Assembly: GCF_006442965.1 (NCBI RefSeq)
Contig: NZ_VFWX01000002.1
Coordinates: 1 to 64,000, forward strand
Length of the DNA stretch: 64,000 nucleotides
DNA from: Mesorhizobium sp. CU3
Lineage (GTDB): Bacteria; Pseudomonadota; Alphaproteobacteria; Rhizobiales; Rhizobiaceae
Direction of reading: 5' to 3'
The notes below the pieces were generated by a model. The model was not told where the DNA came from. It made no database searches and saw only the letters and a program-made list of their open reading frames with translations. The translations under genes were made by a program, and so were the position numbers. Below, in pieces: positions 21,962-31,344 of the stretch; position 1 is the stretch's first letter, and every line of letters begins with the position of its first letter.

Positions 21962-22778
21962 CGTCGCCGCCGCCCTTGAGCGACGGGACGGCGTAGTGCC
22001 GTTTGCCGCGGCTGGAGATGAAATCGATGATCTTCATGGCCGTCGGCGACGCAGCGAATTCTGCACGGGCAATCTCAACATTCTCCCCGACGGTGCGGGA
22101 ACGGTCGAAAATCGTCCTGTAAGCCTTACGAAGCAGATAGATTTCGGAGCGCGGCAGACCGGCGCGCTTGAGGCCGACGATGTTCAAGCCGCGCAGGCTG
22201 GCGCGGTTGCCGACAGCGATCGCATAGGGAATGACATCGCCGACGAAGGCCGAGCACCCGCCAAGGAATGCATTGTCGCCGACGCGTACGAATTGATGAA
22301 CGGCGCTGAGGCCGCCGATATAGACGTTGTCGCCGATCTCGCAGTGGCCGCCCAGCGTCGCGCCATTGGCGAAAGTAGCGTTCTTGCCGACCACGCAGTC
22401 ATGGGCGATGTGGGCGTAGGCGAGGAAATTGCCGTTGTCGCCGACGGTCGTCTCGCCCCGGCTGGTGTCGGTGCCGAGATGCATCGTGACACCTTCGCGG
22501 AGGGTGCAATTGGCCCCAATCATCAGCGTGGTGCGCCCGCCCTTGTGCTTGGTGTTCTGCGGCGGCGCGCCGAGCGTCGCCATCGGATAGACCTTGGTAG
22601 CGGCGCCGATGGTCGTGGCGCCCAGCACCGAAACGTGGCTGACAAGTTCGACGCGGTCGCCGATCGCAGCGTCGGCGCCGACATAGCAGAAAGGTCCGAT
22701 GCGGACGCCTTCACCGAGTTGGGCGCCTTCCTCGACGACCGAGGAAGGATGGATGGATGTCTGGACTTTCATGAGCAT
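21936..22778 (-). CDS. lpxA: acyl-ACP-UDP-N-acetylglucosamine O-acyltransferase
   Basis: First enzyme of lipid A synthesis; it acylates the 3-OH of UDP-GlcNAc. The 280-residue protein is a left-handed beta-helix with repeated hexapeptides (IHPSSVVEEGAQLGEGVRIG onward), VYPMATLGAPPQNTKHKG and the catalytic His in AYAHIAHDC. The C-terminal helical part ends in a short acidic tail (GGDDDDGDDEG) that is unusual. The start is 22778 or two codons later (22772). It follows fabZ by 9 bp. Confidence 0.96.
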   Translation of the reverse strand: MLMKVQTSIHPSSVVEEGAQLGEGVRIGPFCYVGADAAIGDRVELVSHVSVLGATTIGAATKVYPMATLGAPPQNTKHKGGRTTLMIGANCTLREGVTMHLGTDTSRGETTVGDNGNFLAYAHIAHDCVVGKNATFANGATLGGHCEIGDNVYIGGLSAVHQFVRVGDNAFLGGCSAFVGDVIPYAIAVGNRASLRGLNIVGLKRAGLPRSEIYLLRKAYRTIFDRSRTVGENVEIARAEFAASPTAMKIIDFISSRGKRHYAVPSLKGGGDDDDGDDEG

Positions 22779-22787
22779 TTCGAACCG

Positions 22788-23249
22788 TCAGCCGGTGACC
22801 ATCATAGCCGATATCTCGGCCTCCGCGGCCTTCGCGCCGTCCACCATGGCCTCACAGGCGAATTTAAGCAGATTGCCGCGCATCTTGATCTTCTTGACAT
22901 GGATCTTCAACTGGTCGCCTGGGACGACCGGTTTGCGGAATTTCGCATTATCGATGGTCAGGAAGTAGACCAGCGACGGCGTTGCGGTCTTGAGGCTGCG
23001 GATACAGATGGCGCCGGCCGTCTGCGCCATGGCCTCGATGATCAGCACGCCAGGCATCACCGGCTGTTCGGGGAAATGGCCCTGGAAATGCGGCTCGTTC
23101 ATCGTCACGTTCTTGATGCCGATGGCCGAGTCATTGCCGTCGATATCGATGATGCGGTCGATCATCAGGAACGGATAGCGGTGCGGCAGGAGCCTAAGCA
23201 GCCCCATTATGTCTACCGCCTCGAGTGTCGTCGTCACGGTATCAGCCAT
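22788..23249 (-). CDS. fabZ: 3-hydroxyacyl-ACP dehydratase FabZ
   Basis: Dehydrates 3-hydroxyacyl-ACP in fatty-acid elongation and competes with LpxA/LpxD for the same acyl-ACP pool, which fits its place between them. The hot-dog-fold protein has 153 residues, with His58 in [14 protein letters not shown] and Glu72 in [10 protein letters not shown] as the catalytic pair. The start overlaps the lpxD stop by 8 bp. Confidence 0.97.
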   Translation of the reverse strand: MADTVTTTLEAVDIMGLLRLLPHRYPFLMIDRIIDIDGNDSAIGIKNVTMNEPHFQGHFPEQPVMPGVLIIEAMAQTAGAICIRSLKTATPSLVYFLTIDNAKFRKPVVPGDQLKIHVKKIKMRGNLLKFACEAMVDGAKAAEAEISAMMVTG

Positions 23250-24297
23250 TTCCGTCGCCCTGCTTGCGCGTTCGGGCCATCTTGCGCAGCATCGCTATCT
23301 CGCGCATGGCCTCGGCCATGGGCTGTGCCGGATAACCACCCCAGACCTCGCCTGCCGGCACGTTGTTCATGAACCCACTTCTCGCAGCAAGCTTAGCTCC
23401 TGGCCCAATTGTCAGATGGTCGGCAAGGCCGACGCCGCCACCCATGGTGACATTGTCGCCGACGACAACGGAACCGGAAATACCCGAAAGGCCGGCTATA
23501 ATGCAATTGCGGCCGATACGAACATTGTGGGCGATCTGCACCAGGTTGTCGATCTTGGTGCCCTGGCCAATGACCGTATCGGACATCGCGCCGCGATCGA
23601 CGGTCGAGTTGGAGCCGATCTCGACGTCGTCCTGGATGATTACACGACCGATCTGCGGTACGCGTTCCGGCCCCTTGGCGCCGCCGACGAAGCCGAAACC
23701 GTCCTGGCCGATCCTGGCGCCGCCATGAATGATGACCCGATTGCCGACAAGCGCATACTGAACGCTGGCGCCCGGGCCGACAAAGCCGTCACGGCCGATC
23801 TTGCAGGACCGGCCGATCACCGCATGAGGCGCAATCACCGTGCCGCTGCCAATGGAGACATCGGGACCGATCACGGCGCCCGCCTCGATGATCGCCCCCT
23901 CCTCGATATGCGCGGATGGATCGACGAAAGCATGCCGCGAGACGCCCGTCTCTCCGGTCATTGGTCCTGGAGTGGCTGCCTGCGGAAACAGCAGGCGCCC
24001 GACCATCGCGAAAGCCTGTTGCGGCCGCGGATGCACCAGCACCGCGATGCCTTGCGGTGCCTTGCCGGCAAAATCGGCGGGACACAGCACCGCGGCAGCC
24101 TTGAGCGACTGCATCAGCGCGAAATTGCGTTTGCCGTCGACGAAGACAAGCGCGCCGTTGCCGCCCTCATTGGCAGGGGCCAGGGCATCGATGGCAATTT
24201 CGGCCTGCGCAGAATCGACCAAGCTCGCGCCGGTCAGATTCGCGACCTCGCCAGCCGTATACCGGCGTGAAGGCGCGAAGAACACCGGATCGGTCAT
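23242..24297 (-). CDS. lpxD: UDP-3-O-acylglucosamine N-acyltransferase
   Basis: Third acylation-stage enzyme of lipid A synthesis; it adds the N-linked hydroxyacyl chain. The 351-residue protein has an N-terminal uridine-binding domain (about 1-100, [20 protein letters not shown]), a left-handed beta-helix of hexapeptide repeats (about 110-310) with the catalytic His in QIAHNVRIG, and a C-terminal helix with the [10 protein letters not shown] stretch. It lies 76 bp after bamA in the standard order. Confidence 0.97.
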   Translation of the reverse strand: MTDPVFFAPSRRYTAGEVANLTGASLVDSAQAEIAIDALAPANEGGNGALVFVDGKRNFALMQSLKAAAVLCPADFAGKAPQGIAVLVHPRPQQAFAMVGRLLFPQAATPGPMTGETGVSRHAFVDPSAHIEEGAIIEAGAVIGPDVSIGSGTVIAPHAVIGRSCKIGRDGFVGPGASVQYALVGNRVIIHGGARIGQDGFGFVGGAKGPERVPQIGRVIIQDDVEIGSNSTVDRGAMSDTVIGQGTKIDNLVQIAHNVRIGRNCIIAGLSGISGSVVVGDNVTMGGGVGLADHLTIGPGAKLAARSGFMNNVPAGEVWGGYPAQPMAEAMREIAMLRKMARTRKQGDGNG

Positions 24298-24373
24298 CCA
24301 GAAGCAATATCCAGCTGGGTCGGATCAGTCCACTCCGGGCCGTCGACCGGCCCGGAAAATCGCGACCACCAAA

Positions 24374-26749
24374 TCAGAAGCGGGTCGCAATACCGAAGTT
24401 GAATTCCTGCACGTCGTCGGTCGGCTCTTTCTTGACCGGGATCGCATAGTCGATGCGGATCGGGCCGAACGGCGACGCCCACATCAGGCCGACACCGACC
24501 GAGGCACGCACTTGCATGCCGGTAGTGGCCGGATCGACAAGACCTGAGCCGAGTTTGTTGCCATAGAGGGTTGCCGCGTCCGCGAAGACGGCGCCTCGCA
24601 ACCCGAAGCTCTCAGGAATGGCCGGCAGCGGGAACTGGGCTTCCGCCGAGGCATTGAAATAGGTCGTACCGCCGAGATGGTCGCCACTGCCTCCAGCAGC
24701 AACCGGACCGATACCGCCATATTCGAAACCGCGAATCATGCGGTCATTGCTCTGGAAGTAGTCGAAGATACGCAGATCCTGGCTGCCATAGGTTGCGATA
24801 TAGCCGGCGCCGCCCGAAACCAGGCCGACCAGGTCCCACTGTTCAGACAAGGTCTTGTAGACACTTCCGCGGCCGGTAAGCTTTACCCACTTGGCATCGC
24901 CGCCGAGGCCCGCGAATTCCGTCGTCCCAGTGATGTAGAGACCTTCATGCGGGTTCTTCATGTCGTCGATGGTGTTATACACCAGACCGGCGCTAACCGA
25001 CGATTTGACCCATGGGCTCTCTTGTATGCCGTTCAGGACGGCCTGCGAAATGTTGCAGGGGCTGCCCTGAGTGAACACGCCATTGACCAAGCAACTGTCA
25101 TCAATGGCATACTTCTCCTGCGAGATGTTGTACGCCAACTGGGTCGAGATGCTGTCGGTGATCGGCAGGCCGAAACGAATAGTCGCGCCGGTGGTGTCGA
25201 CGTCGTAGCTGTTGTTGTATTCTCTGGTCGACTTGTAAATGTCGAAACCAGCTGCGATGCGCCGTCCGAGGAAATAGGGCTCGGTGAACGAAAGGCTGTA
25301 ATCGCGCGAATTCTTGCCGCCGCCGGCCGACAGCTTGATGTACTGGCCGCGGCCGAGGAAGTTGCGCTCGGTGATCGAACCTTCGACAGACGGTCCGGGC
25401 GTATCGCCGCCCGTCGAGTAGCCGGCGCCAACCGAGAACGCACCGGTCGACTTCTCAACCACGGTGACCACAAGCACGACCTGGTCCGGAGCCGAACCCG
25501 GCACCGTGGAAATGTCGACAGTCTGGAAATAATCAAGAGCTTCCAGCCGCTTCTTCGCGCGCTGGATAAGGACCTGGTTGAAGGCGTCGCCCTCGCTCAC
25601 GTCGAATTCGCGACGGATGACATAGTCGCGCGTGCGGTCGTTGCCGCGGATTTCGATGCGCTCGATATAGGCCTTGGTGCCCTGATCGATGGTGTAGACC
25701 ACCGAAATGGTGTGGTTCTCGAAATTGCGGTCGCCGCGCGGCGTCACCTGGGCAAAGGCATAGCCCGAACCCGCGACCCGCTCGGTCAGCGCTATGATCG
25801 AATCCTCGACATCCTTGGCGTTGTACCTGTCGCCCTTGTGGGTTTCGACCACCGATTGCAGTGACTTCGAATCGACCTCGGGAATGGTGCTCTCGACGCT
25901 GACGTCGCCGAACGTATAGAGATCGCCTTCCTGGACAGTGATAGTGACCGTGTATTTGTTGGTGGCGTTGTCGAGCTCGCCGACGGCCGACACGACCTGG
26001 AAGTCGGCATAGCCGTGATTGTAGTAGAAGCGGCGCAGCAACTCCTGGTCGGCGCGCAGCTTGTCTTCGTCATAGACGTCGTCGCGCAGCACGAAGGACA
26101 GCCAGGTCGAACGCTTGGTGTTGATGACGTCGGAAAGGCGCCGGCTGGAATAGGCGTGGTTGCCGACGAAATTGATCGCGGCGATCTGGGTACGGTCGCC
26201 TTCGGTGATGTTGAAGACCACGTTCACGCGGTTGTCGCCGAGGTCCATGACCTGCGTGGTCACGCCGGCGTCGTCGCGGCCGATACGCTTGTAGGCCTGC
26301 TTGATCGCCTCGACATCGGCGTCGAGCGCCTGCTGCGAGAATGTCGAGCGCGGCTTCAGTTGGATGCCCATCTGAAGCGCATTGTCCTTGATCTTCTTGT
26401 TGCCCTGGAACAGGACCTGGTTGACGACCTTGTACTCGGAAACCTTGACGACAAGCGAAGAGCCGACCTGGTTGATCTGCACGTCCGAGAACAGTCCGGT
26501 GCCGAACAGCGCCTTGACGGCGTCGTCGATGTCGGCGCTCGAGAACGGCTTGCCCGGCTTGATCGTGATGTAGTTGCGGATGGTCTCGGCGTCGACGCGC
26601 TGGTTGCCGCTGACCTCGATTCTGCTGACGACGGCAGCCTCGGCTACCGATGTGGCAACGAATTGCACTGCGAGCGCGCCTGGCACGACCAGGGCGGCGG
26701 ACAGGGCCGCCGCGGAAGCGGCGCTCAGAAACTTAGATGCTGCCTTCAT
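24374..26749 (-). CDS. bamA: outer membrane protein assembly factor BamA
   Basis: The central outer-membrane insertase of the BAM complex. From the ATG at 26749 the precursor has 791 residues, with a signal peptide (KFLSAASAAALSAALVVPGALA), five POTRA repeats (about 45-430) and the Omp85 barrel (about 430-791) containing the RGF motif in MIRGFEYGG. The protein ends in ...GIATRF, the aromatic C-terminal outer-membrane signature. An upstream ATG at 26782 would add a basic stretch before the signal peptide and is less likely. The 218-bp gap from rseP holds inverted TTAACC motifs, so it probably has its own promoter. Confidence 0.97.
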   Translation of the reverse strand: MKAASKFLSAASAAALSAALVVPGALAVQFVATSVAEAAVVSRIEVSGNQRVDAETIRNYITIKPGKPFSSADIDDAVKALFGTGLFSDVQINQVGSSLVVKVSEYKVVNQVLFQGNKKIKDNALQMGIQLKPRSTFSQQALDADVEAIKQAYKRIGRDDAGVTTQVMDLGDNRVNVVFNITEGDRTQIAAINFVGNHAYSSRRLSDVINTKRSTWLSFVLRDDVYDEDKLRADQELLRRFYYNHGYADFQVVSAVGELDNATNKYTVTITVQEGDLYTFGDVSVESTIPEVDSKSLQSVVETHKGDRYNAKDVEDSIIALTERVAGSGYAFAQVTPRGDRNFENHTISVVYTIDQGTKAYIERIEIRGNDRTRDYVIRREFDVSEGDAFNQVLIQRAKKRLEALDYFQTVDISTVPGSAPDQVVLVVTVVEKSTGAFSVGAGYSTGGDTPGPSVEGSITERNFLGRGQYIKLSAGGGKNSRDYSLSFTEPYFLGRRIAAGFDIYKSTREYNNSYDVDTTGATIRFGLPITDSISTQLAYNISQEKYAIDDSCLVNGVFTQGSPCNISQAVLNGIQESPWVKSSVSAGLVYNTIDDMKNPHEGLYITGTTEFAGLGGDAKWVKLTGRGSVYKTLSEQWDLVGLVSGGAGYIATYGSQDLRIFDYFQSNDRMIRGFEYGGIGPVAAGGSGDHLGGTTYFNASAEAQFPLPAIPESFGLRGAVFADAATLYGNKLGSGLVDPATTGMQVRASVGVGLMWASPFGPIRIDYAIPVKKEPTDDVQEFNFGIATRF

Positions 26750-26821
26750 CGGGCTTTTGTACCTTTTTCTCGTAGTCCCCACGGCGAGAAAACCGGACGT
26801 GCGGTATTTTCCCTTACCGTA

Positions 26822-26876
26822 TTAACCGGATTTTCCCTACACGCAAGGCTCCCGGTTAATTTGTATTTACTTAACC
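26822..26876. promoter_or_regulatory. cluster of inverted TTAACC motifs upstream of bamA
   Basis: TTAACCGG (26822-26829) pairs with CCGGTTAA (26852-26859). The latter's GGTTAA also forms GGTTAA-N11-TTAACC with 26871-26876. TTAACC resembles the half-site of the alphaproteobacterial cell-cycle regulator CtrA (TTAA-N7-TTAA), but the spacing does not match the full consensus. Confidence 0.4.
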
Positions 26877-26967
26877 GTACCGCGTGGCTTTCGCGTCACG
26901 CATATCCCCACGCATGGTAAACGGCATCTCAACATGACCGGCGCCGAGGCCAAATTTCTTCATGATT

Positions 26968-28110
26968 TCAGCACCCAAACAGGTCATTCCAGAAAACGAA
27001 CCCCATGAAGCCGAGCACCAGGAACAGGCCGGTCCGGTAGGCCATCTCCATCATCCGTTCCGAAACCGGCCGCCTTATGATGGCCTCCACGCCGTAGAAC
27101 AACAGGTGGCCGCCGTCGAGAGGGGGAATCGGCAGGAGATTGAGAATCCCTATCCCGACTGACAGAAATGCCACAAGCTGCACCAGCCACTCAAAGCCCA
27201 GTTTGGCCGCTTGACCCGACATTTTTGCGATTTTGATCGGGCCGCCCAACTGGCACTTGTCCTCGCGTCCGACCACGAAGCGCTGCAGGAACTGGCCGGT
27301 GCGCTCGATGACATGCCCGGTTTCCTCGACCGCCGCCGCCACGGCGCCGGCGGGCGTGTAGGATATCAGTCTCGGCTGGCCGACCTCGGCATTGTTGACG
27401 ACGCCGATCACCGCCACCTTGACCTTGTTGCCCAACGGATCCTGCTGTTCCATCGGCTCCGGCGTCGCTGTAACCGTGATTTCCTTGCCGTCGCGCAGCA
27501 TCGTGAAGGCGATGGCGTCACCGGCGCGGCCTTGAACCAGCCGCTGCACGTCGGCGAAGGTTTCGACCTTGCTGCCGTCGACTTTGACGAATCGGTCGCC
27601 GGGCAGGATCCCGGCCCGCGCCGCGGGGCTGCCCGCCGTGACTTCCGCCACCGTCGGCTCCATGACCGGGCGGCCGTAAAGCGAAAACAGCACCGCGAAG
27701 ACGGCGATGGTCAAAAGGAAATTGAAGAGCGGCCCCGCGACGACGGTCGCCGCCCTTTTCCAGATCGGCTGGGTGTGGAATGCGACCTCGCGCTCGGCAT
27801 CGGTCAGCGATTCGATCTCCTCGGTGCTCGGCTGGCTCGACGTCGCGTTCATGTCGCCGACGAACTTGACGTAACCGCCGAGCGGAATGGCGCAAAGCTT
27901 CCAGCGCGTGCCGTGACGGTCATAGAATCCGAGGAGTTCGGGGCCGAAGCCGATGGAAAAGGCCTTTACGCCTATGCCGCACCAGCGGCCGACAAGGTAG
28001 TGCCCCATCTCGTGGACGAATACGACCACGGTCAGCACGAACAGGAACGGCACCAGCGTGCCAAGGACGAAGCCTTGCGTGCTGAAGAGCGCGTGGAAGA
28101 TGTCGTTCAA
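26968..28110 (-). CDS. rseP: site-2 zinc metalloprotease RseP
   Basis: An intramembrane metalloprotease (M50) that cuts membrane-bound anti-sigma factors and leftover signal peptides. The protein has 380 residues: the zinc motif HEMGH in the first membrane helix region (about 33-37), one PDZ domain (about 120-220, GSPAARAGILPGDRFVKVDG), and the third zinc ligand in LNLLPIPPLDGGHLL near the C-terminus, with final membrane helices. It sits between cdsA and bamA as in most proteobacteria; 105 bp separate it from cdsA. Confidence 0.96.
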   Translation of the reverse strand: MNDIFHALFSTQGFVLGTLVPFLFVLTVVVFVHEMGHYLVGRWCGIGVKAFSIGFGPELLGFYDRHGTRWKLCAIPLGGYVKFVGDMNATSSQPSTEEIESLTDAEREVAFHTQPIWKRAATVVAGPLFNFLLTIAVFAVLFSLYGRPVMEPTVAEVTAGSPAARAGILPGDRFVKVDGSKVETFADVQRLVQGRAGDAIAFTMLRDGKEITVTATPEPMEQQDPLGNKVKVAVIGVVNNAEVGQPRLISYTPAGAVAAAVEETGHVIERTGQFLQRFVVGREDKCQLGGPIKIAKMSGQAAKLGFEWLVQLVAFLSVGIGILNLLPIPPLDGGHLLFYGVEAIIRRPVSERMMEMAYRTGLFLVLGFMGFVFWNDLFGC

Positions 28111-28215
28111 GTCATGCCCTCAAATTCACCGCCGCGCGACACTCGCCCGCGACTGTGGCTCAATCCGGGCAAATCCGTGGCGCGCACCGTTTTTCACCGC
28201 TGCCGCAACGTCGTC

Positions 28216-29031
28216 TCAGCTCGGAAACAGCCCCAGTGCCGGATGGTCCGCGCCCGCCGCGACCCAACCGATGACGTACAGGGCAAAACCCGCCGCGACA
28301 AGCCCGTCTACCCTGTCCATGACGCCGCCATGGCCCGGGATCAGATTGCTGGAATCCTTGGCGCCATGCCGGCGCTTGACCCAGGATTCGAACAGATCGC
28401 CGATCTGCGAGACGATCGAGAGCGCCAGCGCGACGAAGCCGAGCAACAACAGATTGCCGGCCCCTGCCGCAAATGCCAGCAGCAATCCGGCGACGACGCC
28501 GCCCACTGCGCCGCCGAGAGCTCCGCTCTGCGTCTTGCCGGGCGAGATCGAAGGCGCCAGCTTCGGCCCGCCAACCGCGCGGCCGACGAAATAGGCCGCG
28601 ATGTCAGTCGCCCACACCACCGCGAAGAGGAAGAGAATCGCGACCAGCCCCGAATGACTGTCGTCGCGCAGATAGGCCAACGAAAAGCCCGACAGGGCCG
28701 CATAGGCCAATCCCGAGGCCTCCCATCTCCCCGCCCCTCGCATCCGCGCGGCAATCGCGACGGCGGCTACCACAATCGCGCCGAGCAGCAGCAGCCAGTG
28801 GGCAGGCAGGCCTGCAATCAGCGCCACAATGAAGACGAGCGTCAACACCTCCGGCAGAACGCCAAGCGTAGCACCCCCAGCATGGCGCGACATGCGCGTC
28901 CATTCGTAGAAGATCAGTGCCGCGATCGCCCCGCTAAACAGCCGGAACGGCAAGCCGCCGAACCAGGTGACGGCAAGCGTCACGACCGCCATCACGATTG
29001 CCGAGATGACGCGCTGCTGAAGGTTGCTCAT
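28216..29031 (-). CDS. cdsA: phosphatidate cytidylyltransferase
   Basis: Makes CDP-diacylglycerol from CTP and phosphatidic acid, the branch point of membrane phospholipid synthesis. The 271-residue protein has about seven or eight hydrophobic helices and the CDS signature SISPGKTQSGALGG, preceded by ATDIAAYFVGR. It follows uppS by 12 bp and is probably cotranscribed with frr-uppS. Confidence 0.95.
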   Translation of the reverse strand: MSNLQQRVISAIVMAVVTLAVTWFGGLPFRLFSGAIAALIFYEWTRMSRHAGGATLGVLPEVLTLVFIVALIAGLPAHWLLLLGAIVVAAVAIAARMRGAGRWEASGLAYAALSGFSLAYLRDDSHSGLVAILFLFAVVWATDIAAYFVGRAVGGPKLAPSISPGKTQSGALGGAVGGVVAGLLLAFAAGAGNLLLLGFVALALSIVSQIGDLFESWVKRRHGAKDSSNLIPGHGGVMDRVDGLVAAGFALYVIGWVAAGADHPALGLFPS

Positions 29032-29043
29032 TGGCGGGCGGCG

Positions 29044-29763
29044 CTAGAGGGCGACGTCGCGGGCGGCGAGCCCGCCGAATCGGCGCTCGCGGCCGGCAAA
29101 ATCGCGCAGCGCGTCGGCCAGATGCTCGCGGCTGAAATCCGGCCAGTAGCAAGGCAGGAAGACGAGCTCGCTATAGGCCGCCTGCCAGAGAAGGAAATTC
29201 GACAGCCTGAGCTCGCCGCTGGTGCGGATCACCAGTTCCGGATCGGGAATGCCCTTGGTGTCGAGCAAACCGGCAAAGCTTTCCGCCGTGATCGCATCGC
29301 TGGCCATCTCGCCGCGCGACACGGCCTCCGCCAGCCTGCGCGCCGTGCGAACGATCTCGTCGCGGCCGCCATAGTTGAAGGCAATGACCAGCGTCAGCGC
29401 CTCGTTGCCGGCGGTCAGCGATTCGGCCTCCTGCAGCAGCCCTCTTATGTCGGGCTGCAGCCCGTCCTTGTCGCCGATCACCCTCACCCGCACGCCGTTC
29501 TGATGCAGTTCGGCGAGATCGCGGCGGATGAACAGCTTCAAGAGCCCCATCAGGTCGCTGACCTCGGATTTCGGCCGCGACCAGTTTTCCGAGGAAAATG
29601 CGTAGACGGTCAGATAGGAGATGCCGAGTTCGGGCGCGGCGCGCACCGTCTTGCGCAGCGCCTCGACGCCGGCGCGGTGGCCGGCAAGCCGCGGCAGGCC
29701 GCGCGCCTTGGCCCAGCGTCCATTCCCATCCATGATGATCGCGACATGCGCGGGCGTTGCCAT
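29044..29763 (-). CDS. uppS: isoprenyl (undecaprenyl) diphosphate synthase
   Basis: cis-prenyltransferase that builds undecaprenyl diphosphate, the lipid carrier for peptidoglycan and O-antigen. The protein has 239 residues with the signature [26 protein letters not shown] (catalytic Asp), FSSENWSRP and [27 protein letters not shown]. It starts 30 bp after frr. Confidence 0.97.
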   Translation of the reverse strand: MATPAHVAIIMDGNGRWAKARGLPRLAGHRAGVEALRKTVRAAPELGISYLTVYAFSSENWSRPKSEVSDLMGLLKLFIRRDLAELHQNGVRVRVIGDKDGLQPDIRGLLQEAESLTAGNEALTLVIAFNYGGRDEIVRTARRLAEAVSRGEMASDAITAESFAGLLDTKGIPDPELVIRTSGELRLSNFLLWQAAYSELVFLPCYWPDFSREHLADALRDFAGRERRFGGLAARDVAL

Positions 29764-29793
29764 GGTCTCGCTTTCGAGCCGGAAAACCCGACC

Positions 29794-30354
29794 CTAAACC
29801 TGCATGATTTCAGCTTCCTTATCGGAAAGCAGGTGATCGATGGTGCTGATCATCTCGTCGGTCAGCTTCTGCACCTGGTCGGAGCGCTTGCGCTGGTCGT
29901 CCTCGCCGATGGTGCCGTCTTTTTCCGCTTTCTTGAGGAAATCCATGCCGTCACGGCGCACATGGCGCACCGCGACGCGGGCGTTCTCGGCATAGCCATG
30001 CGAGATCTTGACCAGTTCCTTGCGGCGCTGCTCGTTGAGCTCGGGCAGCGGAATCCTCAGATTGGTGCCGTCAACGATCGGATTGAAGCCGAGATTGGCT
30101 TCGCGGATGGCGCGGTCGACGGCGCTGACCATCGACTTGTCCCAGACTGAGACCGAAATCATGCGCGGCTCCGGCACCGTCACATTGGCAACCTGGTTGA
30201 TCGGCATCGTCGTGCCGTAAGCCTGTACCTGGACGGCATCGAGCAGGTTGCTGGAGGCGCGGCCGGTGCGCAGCGAGGCCAGATCGTGCTTGAAGGCCGC
30301 GATCGCCCCGTCCATGCGCCGTTTGAGGTCTTCGTACTCGCCACTCATGATCAT
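29794..30354 (-). CDS. frr: ribosome recycling factor
   Basis: Splits the post-termination ribosome together with EF-G. The 186-residue protein has the three-helix-bundle sequence, including [20 protein letters not shown] and the [17 protein letters not shown] helix. It lies 84 bp after pyrH in the conserved rpsB-tsf-pyrH-frr order. Confidence 0.97.
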   Translation of the reverse strand: MIMSGEYEDLKRRMDGAIAAFKHDLASLRTGRASSNLLDAVQVQAYGTTMPINQVANVTVPEPRMISVSVWDKSMVSAVDRAIREANLGFNPIVDGTNLRIPLPELNEQRRKELVKISHGYAENARVAVRHVRRDGMDFLKKAEKDGTIGEDDQRKRSDQVQKLTDEMISTIDHLLSDKEAEIMQV

Positions 30355-30438
30355 CTCCTCGACCCGTTCACCGGGTTCGCTGCTTGTGTCTTTGTGCCGT
30401 CGGCGGTTCCGCAGTCGTTTGACGGATCCCTGCCCCGA

Positions 30439-31161
30439 TTATTTGTCCGTGACGACCGTGCAATGGCCGCCGCCCCTAAGAATATCGCCGAAACCACCTT
30501 TTTCGTGGATCGAATAGACGATTATCGGAATGTTGTTTTCGCGCGCAAGTGCAATCGCGGCCGTATCCATGATCGCAAGCCCGCGTTTGATGACTTCGGC
30601 GTGGCTGATGCGGTCGAAGCGGACCGCATCGGGGTCTTTCTTGGGATCGGCCGAATAGACGCCGTCGACCTGCGTGCCCTTGAACAAAGCGTCGGCGCCG
30701 ATCTCGGCGGCGCGCAAGGCGGCTGCCGAATCGGTGGTGAAGAACGGATTGCCGGTACCGCCGGCAAAGATCACCACCTTGCCCTGGTTCATATAGGCGG
30801 TCGCCTGGCGCTGCGAAAAGCTTTCGCACAGTTCGGGCATGGCGATCGCCGACAGCACGACGGCATCGACGCCGATCTTGTTCAGCGAGGTGCGCAGCGC
30901 CAGCGAGTTGATGACGGTGGCGAGCATGCCCATATGGTCGCCAGTCACGCGGTCGCCGCCCTTCGAGGCGACGGCTACGCCGCGGAAAATGTTGCCGCCG
31001 CCGATGACGACGCCGACTTCGACGCCCAGCTGGCGCGCCTCGGCGATGTCGGCCGCGATCCGGTCCACCACCGAGACATCGATGCCGAAATGCTGTTCGC
31101 CCATCAACGCTTCGCCCGAAGCTTTCAAAAGGACGCGTCGATAGAGAGGCTTCACCGTCAT
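30439..31161 (-). CDS. pyrH: UMP kinase
   Basis: Phosphorylates UMP to UDP; bacterial hexameric UMP kinase of the amino-acid-kinase fold, 240 residues from the ATG at 31161. Visible are VLLKASGEALMG at the N-terminus, GVVIGGGNIFRG, the FAGGTGNPFFTTDSAAALRAAEIGADALFK stretch, and the UTP/GTP-responsive regions. An open frame reaches up to 31233 but starts within the intergenic region. In most relatives it follows tsf directly; here three unrelated genes lie between. Confidence 0.97.
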   Translation of the reverse strand: MTVKPLYRRVLLKASGEALMGEQHFGIDVSVVDRIAADIAEARQLGVEVGVVIGGGNIFRGVAVASKGGDRVTGDHMGMLATVINSLALRTSLNKIGVDAVVLSAIAMPELCESFSQRQATAYMNQGKVVIFAGGTGNPFFTTDSAAALRAAEIGADALFKGTQVDGVYSADPKKDPDAVRFDRISHAEVIKRGLAIMDTAAIALARENNIPIIVYSIHEKGGFGDILRGGGHCTVVTDK

Positions 31162-31254
31162 CTCAATCCTCGAAAATCGCGGCGCGGCGATCGGGCGGCG
31201 AACCGGCCCCGCTTCGCCAGGCGGTGCTGTCATGATGGCTCGACCCGATACACG

Positions 31255-31284
31255 AAGGGCGCGGCGATGTCACGCCGCGCCCTT
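31255..31284. terminator. strong hairpin between the aldo/keto reductase and pyrH
   Basis: A perfect 12-bp stem (AAGGGCGCGGCG with CGCCGCGCCCTT around a 6-nt loop). On the minus strand it lies after the reductase gene and about 95 bp before the pyrH start. There is no clear U-tract, so it may be an attenuating hairpin rather than a full terminator. Confidence 0.55.
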
Positions 31285-31309
31285 GCGCAAAATTCCAGGC
31301 TTTTTCGAT

Positions 31310-31344
31310 CAGTTGCCCGCCTTCAGTTGCCCGCCTTCAGTTGC
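31310..31344. repeat. 14-bp tandem repeat at the 3' end of the aldo/keto reductase gene
   Basis: CAGTTGCCCGCCTT occurs at 31310-31323 and 31324-31337, and CAGTTGC begins a third copy at 31338. The array spans the reductase stop codon (31337-31339), so it looks like a local slippage duplication of the gene end. Confidence 0.8.

Noticed and set aside
21849-23372. Open frame of 507 codons opposite lpxI-lpxA-fabZ
   Set aside because: Antisense to three overlapping, clearly identified lipid A genes.
27211-30150. Open frame of 979 codons on the plus strand
   Set aside because: It lies antisense to rseP, cdsA, uppS and frr; the high G+C third positions keep such frames open. The translation is Arg/Asp/Gly/His-rich with no recognisable domain.
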